NCBI GenBank assembly: GCA_037178625.1
Contig: CM074135.1
Span: 312,001-376,000, forward strand
Direction: 5' to 3'
DNA from: Skeletonema tropicum
Taxonomy: Eukaryota; Bacillariophyta; Thalassiosirophyceae; Thalassiosirales; Thalassiosiraceae
DNA: 64,000 nucleotides
Shown piece after piece: positions 32,698 to 44,907 of this stretch (positions are counted from its first letter, which is position 1; every line of letters starts with the position of its first letter). The notes beneath the pieces were generated by a model. The model did not search any database. It was not told the DNA's origin and saw only the letters and a program-made list of their open reading frames with translations. Made by a program: the position numbers and the translations under genes.

Positions 32698-34741
32698 ATG
32701 TCCTCGACCAATCCCTCTGCTCCGAATCATCCTGCTGCAGGTAGCTTTCCATCCGTCGTCTCTCCTACTGTCGTTGGGAGGACACATCGACATCGCCCCT
32801 CCGAAACTGCTGCTGCTCCTCCTCTCAACAACATTCACCTCAATGTTGCAGCAGCGGCCGATACTGCTGCACGTGGCAACGATGCTGCAGCGGCAGGCAG
32901 TGCAGTTGAACGCTACAACGGTGCAGCAGTGGCCAACGCAGATGCAGCACGTGTCCTCAATGTTGGAGCCGCCGCCGCCGATGCACATGCTGTTGGAGTG
33001 GCGGGCGATACAGCTGACAACATTTCTAATATCAACACGTGCCCCATTTGCCAAGAACCTCCAAACGAAGCCATCACCCTCGGAATTCAATCAAACCAAG
33101 CAATGTGCTTGGCTTGCCTTGCAACATAGGCAAACACCGGTTCTGAAGATAGAGATGAGCGAGGTATGGGGGGTACCTTCAGACACCCCACGAGTGGCGA
33201 GAATAATTTCCCTCGTCAATGTTACCTACGATGGGTACGCCATGTTGATGGAGAGCGTCACCATCTTATTCGTGAAGAACGTATTAGGTGTTCTCTTGCA
33301 ATTACTCGTCCTCCTCTTGGGATCAATTCTCATGATGCTGAGCTGCCGGCTCTCCCATTGTCTGGAAACAGGTAAGTAAATTGTTAGGCTTCAATATATT
33401 ATTCTTTTCCTCAGACTCATTTACTCATAAAATTCCATCATCTTGTGTGTGTGATGTAGGAGGAGATTTGATGAACTTGAGTCTGATCCATCTGAGTCTG
33501 CTTCTTCTGAATCTGAGTCTGATTCATCTGAGTCTGATTCATCTGAGTCTGATTCATCTGAGTCTGATTCATCTGAGTCTGATTCTGATTCATCTGAGTC
33601 TGATTCATCTGAGTCTGATTCAGAGAGTTCAATCGTTTCGACCGCTGCTATGCTTCGTGCTGCTGTTGAGCGAGCTGGTGAACGAGCTGTCCGTCGTGAA
33701 CTAGTGGCTAACGCTGGTCGGCAGGCTTTGCTTCGTCCTGCAGGCCATGTTGAACGTGACGCAAATGGAGATGAGGTTCCTCAGCAACTTCTTAATGAGA
33801 GATCTCACAACGTTGGTGGTGGTTGTGCACAACAAGTCATTCAGGCTCCACGTCTTCAGGAAGGCTGTGATGAAATTGATACTGAAAGTGTCAATAGTGA
33901 ATCAGACGACGAAAGTGGTAGTGATAGTAGCGAGGAAGATGAAAGTAATAGTAGTGATTCAGAAGATGAAAATGGAAGTGACAATGGTGAGCACAAAGAG
34001 CACATGGAAGAAGAGGAGCAAGACAATGATGATGTGAGGATTGTCAACAATGATTCCACCGCTGCCACCGGAACCACGGTCACAGTGGAAAGTATCCTAC
34101 GCGCCGAGGGAACAACCATCCCCATCACCCTCTCCCTATCCGAGTGCACACGAACAACAAGGGGAGAGCTGTGTAAGATCATCTTCGAGAAATATCTACT
34201 ACTCCATCCAAGCCTCATCTTCAAGATCTTGACCAAGATTAGTCCGATCAAACGCCACTCACATTACAGAGTCTGTTTTGGTGATGGATATGCAATTATT
34301 ATCCATGTGAATTGGTCGCCTGCCGATATCCCTGGGTTTGTTCGTCTCCCGTTTGAACATTCCTACACGGAGGTTAATATGGCCCTCGCACTAACTGAGG
34401 AGGCAATACAACTGATGGCAGAGCCTCACCTTCACCTTCCCCTACTACCCTCACTTGATCTGAATTTGGTCATCACATCAGTGTCATTGGCTGACCCACC
34501 ATTGCCGTCAAACTTTACACGTGCTTCTGTGGTTACTCTCAATGAACATCCAATCTTTCCTGCACGTTTGGACTCATTCAGTGTTGAGGTTGCGAATGGA
34601 CGAAACGATATCCTTCCTAACATTTCCTCGTATGCTGGCTCCGCTACTGCTCCTGCTGTGGCTGCGGCTGCGGCCGCGGCAGCCTCCATGACCACTGTAG
34701 ATACCGGGACGAACAAGAAGCGCAAGGCTTCATCCAAGTAG
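32698..34741 (+). pseudogene. Half-RING / acidic / conserved-domain gene with premature TAG
   Basis: Exon 1 is 32698-33371 and exon 2 is 33460-34741, joined by an 88-nt phase-2 intron (GTAAGT...GATGTAG). The N-terminus is Ala-rich. Residues 121-143 hold a zinc-type NTCPICQEPPNE...CLAC motif resembling the first half of a RING finger. Codon 144 (33127) is TAG, where a Trp would fit; the frame then stays open to the intron. Exon 2 starts with Ser/Glu/Asp repeats, then acidic tracts, then a ~180-residue domain (TIPITLSLSECTRTTRGELCKIIFE) shared with the 50.7 kb gene, then a short Ala run and KKRKASSK. It may be a pseudogene or use stop readthrough; nuclear function is a guess. Confidence 0.65.
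33474..33640. repeat. 15-bp coding minisatellite (SESDS repeats)
   Basis: A 15-bp unit gattcatctgagtct recurs about eight times, with one unit variant, and encodes alternating Ser, Glu and Asp in frame with exon 2 of the surrounding gene. Such repeats change length easily. Confidence 0.9.
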
Positions 34742-35281
34742 GAAGCTGCACCCACGAAGAAGAACGTCAACAGTTCAGTGAAGAAGAAGGATGGTGAATA
34801 ATTCTCGATGAACAACACAAGTTCAAGTTTGATGCCAAGCGCAGCAGAACATTTTGTACGCATTGAGGATAACAGCTGCTGCTTGAATTAGAAAGATGTA
34901 TGCGAGCCTAAGAATCTGAGAATAGATATAGATATAGATGCGATGAAAAAGATAGGATAATGCTGCATTATAGATGGATTTAACAAGTCATGATCGTTGT
35001 CTCTCATCGTTGTCGCCTGTTTAGAGTATTAAGAGATTCAGGCATCATGGCGGCATATATCACATCTCGCATCTTCAAACCGTGCCAATCCCCAATCCCC
35101 CTTCATGCAACCGCGCTCCTTCTCTATCGACGATCTATAATGAGAACAATTAAGACAAATAACATCATCGTAACACGACGAGATTGAAACTCGCATCCAC
35201 TGAGGTAGCTCTATCATTGAGACTTACATACTACTAATGCTTCAATCTTATTAACACGAAACCCAGAGTTTCTTACCCCAT
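34742..35281. other. 3' region between convergent genes
   Basis: This holds the 3' flank of the acidic-domain gene (block at 34794-34982, duplicated at 29502) and then short AT-rich sequence to the stop of the minus-strand thylakoid gene. No further gene is seen. Confidence 0.5.
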
Positions 35282-35285
35282 TTCA

Positions 35286-36590
35286 TCACCTCGGAGCAAA
35301 CGCATCTGCAGCTCCATCCACCGTAATACCCGAAAAGAACCCCGCCGAACTCATCTCACTACGACTACCAAATTGTCTATTCCACTGTCGTAATATCCGC
35401 TCAATTTCAATATCCGCCAACGGGTACTCCTCACTATCCGCCCTACGATACTTCGGATTGTACCTCCGAAACGCTGAAATGACATCACTCCGATGACACG
35501 ATCCCTTCCCCACAATCAACCTCTTCGAAGCAAACTCATCAAACTCTTGATACAACAGTACATCACGTTCATACTCTACTCGTGTCGGTGCCTTCTCCTT
35601 GGCAGCCAACCGTCCCACCTCCCACACCGCACCTCCAATCACCGACACTCCTGCCAGCTGCAATGATACGGCGGCATCCCCCTCGGCCAAAAAGTACACG
35701 GCTCGATCCAACAACACACCCAAACATACAAACAGTGCACTCAGAATGATCATCAAACTCAGTGGTAAATCACCAAAATACCCCGCATTCCGATCTTGCA
35801 ACCACTCCTCCTCACTTTCATCATACAACACATTCGCCACGGGTGTAACCAACGGATTAGATCGTGACCCACTGACCAACCACAATGCCAATCCCCACAG
35901 GGTTGCTCCACTTACTGTTAACCCGAAGGTAGTTGGAGATTCCACCATTTGTTGTAACCCGAGTGGATCAGTGGTCAATTCAGTTTGTGTTTGTGCCACC
36001 TTGGCCTTTTTGTTGGAGAGACGTTCTTGTTGCAATTTGGTTAATGAGTTGGAGGATGTTTCGGGAATGCCGTAGGGGGTGGATGTTAGTTCGATTGGGT
36101 ACGCTTGTTCGTAGGCATTGGCTGGTTGTGTTGTGGATGATGTGCTTAGGACGGCTGTGGTTGTGGTTGCTAGCATGGTGGATAGAAATTTGCGACGCGA
36201 GTCTACATTAGTAGCGGTGGTGATGGTGGTGATGTCACCTTGATCATTGTCGCCATGACGATTGTCATCATCGTACCTAGATGACTGCTCCGATTGCATC
36301 CTAAAGGCAAAGTCATCTCTCGACGAATGCATCTTTTCATATCTCTGTCGACGTTGACGATTGTTCCACGAGCCGCGAAATAGATTATTGGCACTGTCAT
36401 CATTATTCTCATTTAAGGAAGAGAGACCAGCTGCAGCGATAGCTACAGTTGCAACTCGTTGTTGCTTCTTATTCGTTTTGCCACTACCGCTACTGCTTGC
36501 GGCGCTGCCATCGACTGGAGAAAATGCTTCGACTGCTAGTGGTGTAGCGATGAGGAGTGCGCAGTATATGCTGCTGTTTAGGGATGGCAT
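35286..36590 (-). CDS. Plastid-targeted thylakoid membrane protein, conserved hypothetical
   Basis: A single exon of 434 aa. Residues 1-22 are a signal peptide; VEA/FSP at 22/23 is the diatom plastid-import motif with Phe after the cleavage site. A Ser/Lys-rich transit region follows. Residues 131-159 form a second, Tat-like signal (SRRKFLSTMLATTTTAVL, then PANA/Y), so at least part of the protein should reach the thylakoid. Predicted membrane segments lie at about 222-240, 276-301 and 307-325. A ~90-residue soluble C-terminus is rich in Arg and Glu (SDVISAFRRYNPKYRRAD, DIEIERILRQWNRQFG). I cannot name the family. Its 3' end is duplicated at 29881-30289. Confidence 0.85.
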   Translation of the reverse strand: MPSLNSSIYCALLIATPLAVEAFSPVDGSAASSSGSGKTNKKQQRVATVAIAAAGLSSLNENNDDSANNLFRGSWNNRQRRQRYEKMHSSRDDFAFRMQSEQSSRYDDDNRHGDNDQGDITTITTATNVDSRRKFLSTMLATTTTAVLSTSSTTQPANAYEQAYPIELTSTPYGIPETSSNSLTKLQQERLSNKKAKVAQTQTELTTDPLGLQQMVESPTTFGLTVSGATLWGLALWLVSGSRSNPLVTPVANVLYDESEEEWLQDRNAGYFGDLPLSLMIILSALFVCLGVLLDRAVYFLAEGDAAVSLQLAGVSVIGGAVWEVGRLAAKEKAPTRVEYERDVLLYQEFDEFASKRLIVGKGSCHRSDVISAFRRYNPKYRRADSEEYPLADIEIERILRQWNRQFGSRSEMSSAGFFSGITVDGAADAFAPR

Positions 36591-37772
36591 CTTGGATTGT
36601 TACTAGCTCGGTTTAAGAATAGATAGTATTGCCTTTGGCTTATTTGCATGTATTTTACTGTCGTGGCTGTGGTGTATGGAGGGTGTGGTATGGCGGCCGG
36701 CTCGTGAGTTGCTGCGTCATGTTCAACAAGAAGTGTGAGTGATGAGTGAGGTGTGAGGTGGAGGGTTGTGTGATAAGCTTCGTTCTTGATGATAGAAATA
36801 GAACGTTACACTTGTTCTTTTAGATTCAAAGTACGTACTTTACGAAGCTCTTCTCTCTAGAGAGAAAACGCGCAACCACAAGACCAAGCAAGTGAACATG
36901 ATGTAACATTTTATGCTGTAACGGTAGTTACAGCGAATCCGATACTGGCATCACTGGGCATAGGCAAGTAGACAAAGAAGTCGAGCCACTTATGTCATGG
37001 TCATCGAAAGCGGAAGATTCATTGGTAACGACAGATCTGATTACCTCGCCATCTCAAAGTATGTCCAAGAGAAATCATGCCAGGCCACAACCACAAAGCA
37101 AGTTCAGGATGAGATGCAAACGAAATAGTACTACGAGTTCAATCGATCTGACACTATGCCATTACAAACCACAATACAAGCCACAATAATTATTCAAATA
37201 AGTATGGCATTGTAGACGTCCATCGACCAGTATCGTGCAAAAAACACAACCGATTCTAGGAGTAAAACCACAATACTTATTCAAATAAGTATGGCATTGT
37301 AGACGTCCATCGACACAGTATCGTGCAAAAAACACGACCGATTCCAGCTCCTATCTAATTCATCGAGTCTCTCCAACTGGAAAAGGAAACTACTATTGAA
37401 TCCTATTCCTCTCTCACCTCTCTCTCAGAGAGCATGAGTGCTGGATAGATAGAGAGGAAGAGAGAAGAAAAAGAGAACTAGAGGAGGTACCTATCACGAA
37501 TCTCTTGCTACAAAATATTGAAGGAGGATCGGGCTGGGTTGACTTTTTGAGACAGGCATCTTGATATCATAGGAATTGATACTGGAAATGGCGCCAAGTC
37601 ATCATCAAAAATCAAAATCTGATCGGAGAGGGCGAGGCACCACATCATACAGCTCACCATGCTGCATAATTACTGCTCATAAACTCGGAACTCGGAGGAT
37701 ACGGCAAGAAAGAATAGCTCATACATTCCTCTGCTGCTGAGATATCCTTCCAGCTCTTCTACTAATGCTAAG
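36591..37772. other. Intergenic region, partly inverted duplicate of 49.1-49.8 kb
   Basis: The stretch 36970-37760 shares several blocks in inverted orientation with 49100-49760: the gtcatggt/accatgac stretch, ctgattacctcgcc, aagtatggcattgtagacgt, gcgccaagtcatcatcaaaa and ctcaccatgctgcataatta. A ~60-bp segment (aataattattcaaataag...) is also tandemly repeated at 37190 and 37270. No gene is supported. A GGCGCC site lies at about 37589. Confidence 0.6.
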
Positions 37773-39640
37773 ATGGTGACGGTTATACAGGTCACACCCT
37801 CCGAAGCCGCAGCTTTATTAGCCACTTCCGCATCATCATCGGCGGCAGCAGCAATCAACAAGGATACCGCCGAGAAGAACACGCAACTTTGCAATGACCC
37901 CAGCAGCACCGATCAAGAGCAGCATGCTTCTCTGTCTTTTGAAAATGATGCTCATTCTGATGATGGCAGAGAAACGAAGCGTGGTCTTCAAGCGCTGGAT
38001 CCGGACAGCAGCAAACAGATGAAGAAGAAGCGCCAGAAGCATAATCGGTTCATCATTGATTTGAGTGATGTTCCTCAACAGACACCTCTTCCCAAGTCTG
38101 CCGGCCGTATCAAACAGGGGGCTTCCAAATACGCTGGTGTATATTACGATAAAAGGGCGAATACGAATAAGTGGACAGCGCAAATCCAGATTGACGGAAA
38201 GGATCGTCACATTGGATGTTACGAGAAAGAGGAAGAAGCTGCTGTTGATTATGCTCGTGCTTTCTACAAGTACAGAAGTCAAGAAGCGCTTGCCAAAGAG
38301 AGGGAACGAAAACCGTCTGGACCTCGTCTTGCTATTGATTTGAGCGATGTTCCTCAACAGCAACCAATTCTAAAACCTGCCCACCGCAAAAAAGAGGGTA
38401 CTTCCAAATATGCTGGAATCTGTTACGCTAAACAAATGCATAAATGGAAAGCGCAAATCAGGATCGATGGAAACAGGCGATTCATTGGGTATTACGTGAA
38501 TGAGGAAGAGGCTGCATCTGATTATGCTCGTGCTGTATTTAAGTACCGTAACGCAAATGCGAAGGGCGTATTCATCAACTCAAAGAAGTCATCAACCATG
38601 TCGACCAAGCAACGCAAACAACCATCAGAGACGACCGCATCAAAGAGCGCCGAGGAGGATGATATTGGTGCTCTCATTTACAGAGAGAGCCAGTCGAGGA
38701 AGAAAGAGGCTGCCGCAGCGGCTGCTAGCTCACAAATGAACTTGGAAGACAGTTCCACTGTGGCAAGCGAAAATGGTGAGTACAATTCTCTGTTACACAG
38801 ATCTCCTTCTAGTTCTCCTGTTGATACTAAGATGGTGACGTCTGTAAATGAACAGCGTCCTCTAAATCCGCAGCTTTAGCCACTTCCGCATCATGGTCAT
38901 CGGTATCGGCAGGTTCAATCATCCAGGACGGTACCGCCGAGAACAACCCTGAATTGAAGACGCAACTTTGTCATCGTCCCAAAAGCATCGATCAAGAACA
39001 GCACCCTTCTCTGTCTTTTGAAAATGATGCTCATTCTGATGATGGCAGAGAAACGAAGCGTGATCTTCAAGCGCTGGATCCGGACAGCAGCAAACAGATG
39101 AAGAAGAAGCGCCAGAAGCATGATCGGTTCATCATTGATTTGAGTGATGTTCCTCCACAGACACCTCTTCCCAAGTCTGCCGGAAGCATCAAAGAGGGGC
39201 TTTCCAAATACGCTGGAGTATCTTACGATAAAAGGGCGAATAAGTGGACAACAAAAATCCAGATTGATGGAAAGCAACGTCACATTGGTTATTATGTGAA
39301 TGAGGAAGAAGCTGCTGTTGATTATGCTCGTGCTTTCTACAAGTACAGAAGTCAAGAAGCGCTTGCCAAAGAGAGGAAACGAAAATCATTTGGATCTGGA
39401 ACTGCTACTGATTTTCCTCAACAGCAACCAATTCTGAAGTCTGCTGGCCGCGTCAATAAGGGGACTTCCAAATACGCTGGTGTCTATTTCAATCAGACGA
39501 AGAATAAGTGGATAGCAAGAGTCTGGTTCGATGGAAAGGATCGTCACATTGGTTGTTACGAGGATGAGGAAGAGGCTGCTGTTGATTATGCTCATGCTTT
39601 AGTCAAGTACTACGGCTGCCCGAAGAAGGCCGGTAGGTAG
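37773..39640 (+). CDS. Four-AP2-domain putative transcription factor
   Basis: Exons 37773-38775 and 38856-39640, joined by an 80-nt phase-1 intron (GTGAGT...GAACAG), give 595 aa. Without the splice the frame ends at 38879; with it the AALATSAS sequence seen in the minus-strand homologue is restored. AP2 domains lie at about residues 118-168 and 211-259, plus two more in exon 2. Each starts SKYAGV and ends with EEEAA-x-DYAxAxxKYR. Each is preceded by an IDLSDVPQQ linker (degenerate before the last). AP2 domains bind DNA through a three-stranded sheet, and several in tandem are common in diatoms. Basic linkers (KKKRQKH) could serve nuclear import. A second copy runs in the opposite direction at 46993-49041. 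Targets are unknown. Confidence 0.85.
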
Positions 39641-40789
39641 GTGCCGTGTGATGAGGTGTACCGACGCAGGGGTGGTTGGGCGGTCGGCGGCGTTTCTGGC
39701 ATCCATTAGCGACTCCTCATCTGGAGTTGTAAGCGGTTTAATAGAGCTGTATTGTGAGAGTGGAATTCGTGCCGAATCATTTCATTCTATATAAATAAAC
39801 AATTTTATTCATTCTATTCTCCGATCTTTTGTCAGTCCACTCCTTAACTAATGCAGGCAAATTGCAGATACTTTTTGCTTGCTCACAACAGAATACAGGC
39901 AGTGAATGAAAGCGTATTTACATCATGGTGGTATTCTGTCGTTGCATTCCATTTAAAGTAAAGTTGTTGAGTTTCAACAAGGCAATTGCACATGAATTAG
40001 AGTTCTGCATGTGTTTCCCGGCATGTAGACCGACATTTTGTTCTCCATGTCTTCTCTACTTTCTTGGCCACAGATGGAAGCGTAACAGACGCCTTCGAGA
40101 ATAGATAATGTCAACCAAGTCGAGCGCAACAGCAACAGTCAGCCGTGACAAATAATGTGTCTCCTACGTCCCAAAATACATTTTACTACCAAAGGGAGCC
40201 TTCATTATCATCTTCACTTTAGCATTTCATCCAACCTCATGTCACCACAGCCTAACCGTCAAAAAATATATGATGACACCGTTATCAGAGTCATTATGAG
40301 CAATATCAGCTCTCTTCTTTCACTCATTCTTCCACCATTTCCCATTTTATATCACATTTGCTCCAAAATCAACAAGCTATGATCATCACCCCACTTGTCC
40401 GCTTTGCCTTCCAGTGATGGATAGGATAGACCTTTAGATGACTTGGATGGAGATTTAGATGATTTGATTGACTTCTTTTCGAACTTTTGCCCGTATAACC
40501 AGCAAATATCTTCGATGATTTAGTTGTGCTGAGATTGTGGTTGATAGAGAAGCACTTTGACTGTGTCCAGGTTGGTCATCGTCAACGTCAATCTGGGATG
40601 TGGAAAAGATTGGATCACTGTATGTTGTCTCATCAAAAGATTTCTTCAATCGTTTGAGGTTGAAGAGGTGGTGACGAAGATGATACATCGCCTAGCCTCA
40701 TAACTGGAGCCTGCGAAATGGAACGACAAGTATGTAGTGATGAAGTTAGAGACATGTACATTGACGCAGATGCAACAGGAAACAGGAGA
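39641..40789. other. Intergenic region with block duplicated at 46.27 kb
   Basis: The segment 39783-40115 (attctattctccgatc through gagaatagataatgtcaacc) is duplicated in direct orientation at 46275-46583 with scattered substitutions. Minus-strand frames at 40455-40688 show no recognised motif. Confidence 0.6.
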
Positions 40790-41162
40790 GCAAGAAATCG
40801 TTTTGTTCCACCACTCACCAGCTTATAACAATAAGAGTCAATCCCAACGTTCTCAGTCGATGCAATCTCCCCTTGTCCACTATTAATTGTCTCCTTTCCA
40901 AGTAGCACCATCTTCTTCTCCCATATTCAATACCATTGCTTCAACGTCGGACCTTGCATCAAAGAGACAATAACAGCGTTTACTAGATCCGTCTACAATT
41001 AGCCATTCAAATCCTCTCAAATTTCCTGTTGAACGAAACACACCACATGATTGTCCACAGAATGAATCATCGTGGGTTGCTGCAGTGCCAGTTAGGCGTA
41101 TATACGAATACTATATTCCCATCATTGTTGCGGCAAGAACCATATCCTACGTATTCGTAGCC
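40790..41162 (-). pseudogene. Fragment of a Cys-rich secreted-type protein
   Basis: Read on the minus strand: GGYEYVGYGSCRNNDGN, then after a one-base frame change RLTGTAATHDDSFCGQSCGV, GFEWLIVDGSSKRCYCLFD, and after another frame change SGQGEIASTENVGIDSYCYK. The order Y-x-G-x-C ... C-x3-C ... C-Y-C and the GxGxI...CYK tail resemble Cys-rich apple/PAN-like domains I know from diatom secreted proteins. At least two frame changes mean it is degraded or spliced in a way I cannot see. Most of it lies inside the ~902-bp repeat and therefore recurs at about 41831, 42733, 43565 and 44467. Confidence 0.3.
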
Positions 41163-44100
41163 ACCAGTAGCTGTAGCTTGTTCGTCAAGATGAGCAACAG
41201 TGAGGAGTACTTAGTGTCACTATCGCTGTTGCTGTTGTTGGTCGTGCAAGTGCCTGCTTAATCATTACCATCGCTTTACCCTTCCGCCTCGACCCTTCTT
41301 GGCTGGAGCATAACTAACTATGGATCTCTGTACATCACAAAGCAAGCTAGTCGGCGCGCAATGAGACGCATGCGTCCCTGGTCGAGCCGCACGGATAGAA
41401 AATCCAATTTTGAACACAACAAGGGTTATTATGGATTTTTATAGGTATTTTTCTCCCCAACACCCGGCCAAATCTTGTTGCGTCGCAGAAAATCTGGCAT
41501 TACTACGCCAATATTGGCCAATAATATGCCGATGCTATAAGTTGAAAGACTAATAACTTTCTATTTATACTGTTTGGAATGCATATTTGATGTGTGGTGG
41601 TGGTGCTCCGTTCAATTGCCTCGATATTTGAGGTACTCACGCACGAAAAGTAAAAAAATCTTGAAAAAGTGCATCTGACATGACGTTTCCGAAGGCAAAC
41701 CATAGCATTATCGATCCCATACACCCTCCATCAACACTAAGAAGACACTCCCTTACCCAATTTTTCACGCTGATTCCGATCATGTAAGCTGTAGCGTCTA
41801 ATTCAAAGTGGATTTAGAAGAATATTCGTTCAATACCATTGCTTCAACGTCGGACCTGCATCAAAGAGACAATAACAGCGTTTACTAAATCCATCTACAA
41901 TTAGCCATTCAAATCCTCTCAAATTTCCTGTTGAACGAAACACACCACATGATTGTCCACAGAATGAATCATCGTGGGTTGCTGCAGTGCCAGTTAGGCG
42001 TATATACGAATACTATATTCCCATCATTGTTGCGGCAAGAACCATATCCTACGTATTCGTAGCCACCAGTAGCTGTAGCTTGTTCGACAAGATGAGCAAG
42101 AGTGAGGAGTACTTAGTGTCACTATCGCTGTTGCTGTTGTTGGTCGTGCAAGTGCCTGCTTAATCATTACCATCGCTTTACCCTTCCGCCTCGACCCTTC
42201 TTGGCTGGAGCATAACTAACTATGGATCTCTGTACATCACAAAGCAAGCTAGTCGGCGCGCAATGAGACGCATGCGTCCCTGGTCGAGCCGCACGGATAG
42301 AAAATCCAATTTTGAACACAACAAGGGTTATTATGGATTTTTATAGGTATTTTTCTCCCCAACACCCGGCCAAATCTTGTTGCGTCGCAGAAAATCTGGC
42401 ATTACTACGCCAATATTGGCCAATAATATGCCGATGCTATAAGTTGAAAGACTAATAACTTTCTATTTATACTGTTTGGAATGCATATTTGATGTGTGGT
42501 GGTGGTGCTCCGTTCAATTGCCTCGATATTTGAGGTACTCACGCACGAAAAGTAAAAAAATCTTGAAAAAGTGCATCTGACATGACGTTTCCGAAGGCAA
42601 ACCATAGCATTATCGATCCCATACACCCTCCATCAACACTAAGAAGACACTCCCTTACCCAATTTTTCACGCTGATTCCGATCATGTAAGCTGTAGCGTC
42701 TAATTCAAAGTGGATTTAGAAGAATATTCGTTCAATACCATTGCTTCAACGTCGGACCTGCATCAAAGAGACAATAACAGCGTTTACTAAATCCATCTAC
42801 AATTAGCCATTCAAATCCTCTCAAATTTCCTGTTGAACGAAACACACCACATGATTGTCCACAGAATGAATCATCGTGGGTTGCTGCAGTGCCAGTTAGG
42901 CGTATATACGAATACTAGACAAGATGAGCAAGAGTGAGGAGTACTTAGTGTCACTATCGCTGTTGCTGTTGTTGGTCGTGCAAGTGCCTGCTTAATCATT
43001 ACCATCGCTTTACCCTTCCGCCTCGACCCTTCTTGGCTGGAGCATAACTAACTATGGATCTCTGTACATCACAAAGCAAGCTAGTCGGCGCGCAATGAGA
43101 CGCATGCGTCCCTGGTCGAGCCGCACGGATAGAAAATCCAATTTTGAACACAACAAGGGTTATTATGGATTTTTATAGGTATTTTTCTCCCCAACACCCG
43201 GCCAAATCTTGTTGCGTCGCAGAAAATCTGGCATTACTACGCCAATATTGGCCAATAATATGCCGATGCTATAAGTTGAAAGACTAATAACTTTCTATTT
43301 ATACTGTTTGGAATGCATATTTGATGTGTGGTGGTGGTGCTCCGTTCAATTGCCTCGATATTTGAGGTACTCACGCACGAAAAGTAAAAAAATCTTGAAA
43401 AAGTGCATCTGACATGACGTTTCCGAAGGCAAACCATAGCATTATCGATCCCATACACCCTCCATCAACACTAAGAAGACACTCCCTTACCCAATTTTTC
43501 ACGCTGATTCCGATCATGTAAGCTGTAGCGTCTAATTCAAAGTGGATTTAGAAGAATATTCGTTCAATACCATTGCTTCAACGTCGGACCTGCATCAAAG
43601 AGACAATAACAGCGTTTACTAAATCCATCTACAATTAGCCATTCAAATCCTCTCAAATTTCCTGTTGAACGAAACACACCACATGATTGTCCACAGAATG
43701 AATCATCGTGGGTTGCTGCAGTGCCAGTTAGGCGTATATACGAATACTATATTCCCATCATTGTTGCGGCAAGAACCATATCCTACGTATTCGTAGCCAC
43801 CAGTAGCTGTAGCTTGTTCGACAAGATGAGCAAGAGTGAGGAGTACTTAGTGTCACTATCGCTGTTGCTGTTGTTGGTCGTGCAAGTGCCTGCTTAATCA
43901 TTACCATCGCTTTACCCTTCCGCCTCGACCCTTCTTGGCTGGAGCATAACTAACTATGGATCTCTGTACATCACAAAGCAAGCTAGTCGGCGCGCAATGA
44001 GACGCATGCGTCCCTGGTCGAGCCGCACGGATAGAAAATCCAATTTTGAACACAACAAGGGTTATTATGGATTTTTATAGGTATTTTTCTCCCCAACACC

Positions 44101-44884
44101 CGGCCAAATCTTGTTGCGTCGCAGAAAATCTGGCATTACTACGCCAATATTGGCCAATAATATGCCGATGCTATAAGTTGAAAGACTAATAACTTTCTAT
44201 TTATACTGTTTGGAATGCATATTTGATGTGTGGTGGTGGTGCTCCGTTCAATTGCCTCGATATTTGAGGTACTCACGCACGAAAAGTAAAAAAATCTTGA
44301 AAAAGTGCATCTGACATGACGTTTCCGAAGGCAAACCATAGCATTATCGATCCCATACACCCTCCATCAACACTAAGAAGACACTCCCTTACCCAATTTT
44401 TCACGCTGATTCCGATCATGTAAGCTGTAGCGTCTAATTCAAAGTGGATTTAGAAGAATATTCGTTCAATACCATTGCTTCAACGTCGGACCTGCATCAA
44501 AGAGACAATAACAGCGTTTACTAAATCCATCTACAATTAGCCATTCAAATCCTCTCAAATTTCCTGTTGAACGAAACACACCACATGATTGTCCACAGAA
44601 TGAATCATCGTGGGTTGCTGCAGTGCCAGTTAGGCGTATATACGAATACTATACTCCCATCATTGTTGCGGCAAGAACCATATCCTACGTATTCGTAGCC
44701 ACCAGTAGCTGTAGCTTGTTCGTCAAGATGAGCAACAGTGAGGAGTACTTAGTGTCACTATCGCTGTTGCTGTTGTTGGTCGTGCAAGTGCCTGCTTAAT
44801 CATAACCATCGCTTTACCCTTCCGCCTCGACCCTTCTTGGCTGGAGCATAACAAACTATGGATCTCTGTACATCACAAAGCAAG
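40928..44884. repeat. Tandem array, ~902-bp unit, 4.6 copies
   Basis: Units are 40928-41830, 41831-42732, 42733-43564 (70 bp deleted near 42917), 43565-44466, and a partial unit 44467-44884 that runs into the MYND gene 5' region. Copies are almost identical. Units 1 and 5 share variants (tcgtcaagatgagcaacagt) that differ from units 2-4 (tcgacaagatgagcaagagt), the pattern expected when inner units expand. Each unit carries a 73-codon minus frame, a GCCAATATTGGC palindrome and the Cys-rich relic. The array seems to have grown from the MYND upstream region. Confidence 0.95.
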
Positions 44885-44897
44885 TATCTCTCGACAA

Positions 44898-44907
44898 TTT
44901 TGGCGCC
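44898..44907. promoter_or_regulatory. E2F-like site upstream of MYND gene
   Basis: TTTTGGCGCC matches the E2F/DP consensus (TTTSSCGC) and lies about 204 bp before the MYND start codon. A related ATTTGGCGCC is kept near the MYND pseudogene copy (about 50567-50576, minus strand). Motif match only. Confidence 0.3.

Noticed and set aside
32582..33379. 265-codon plus-strand frame overlapping the half-RING gene
   Set aside because: It is an alternative frame of an Ala-rich coding region. The frame with CPIC...CLAC, the phase-matched intron and paralogy is the real one.
33474..33640. CRISPR-like array
   Set aside because: The repeats are contiguous 15-bp coding minisatellites without unique spacers, in a eukaryotic gene.
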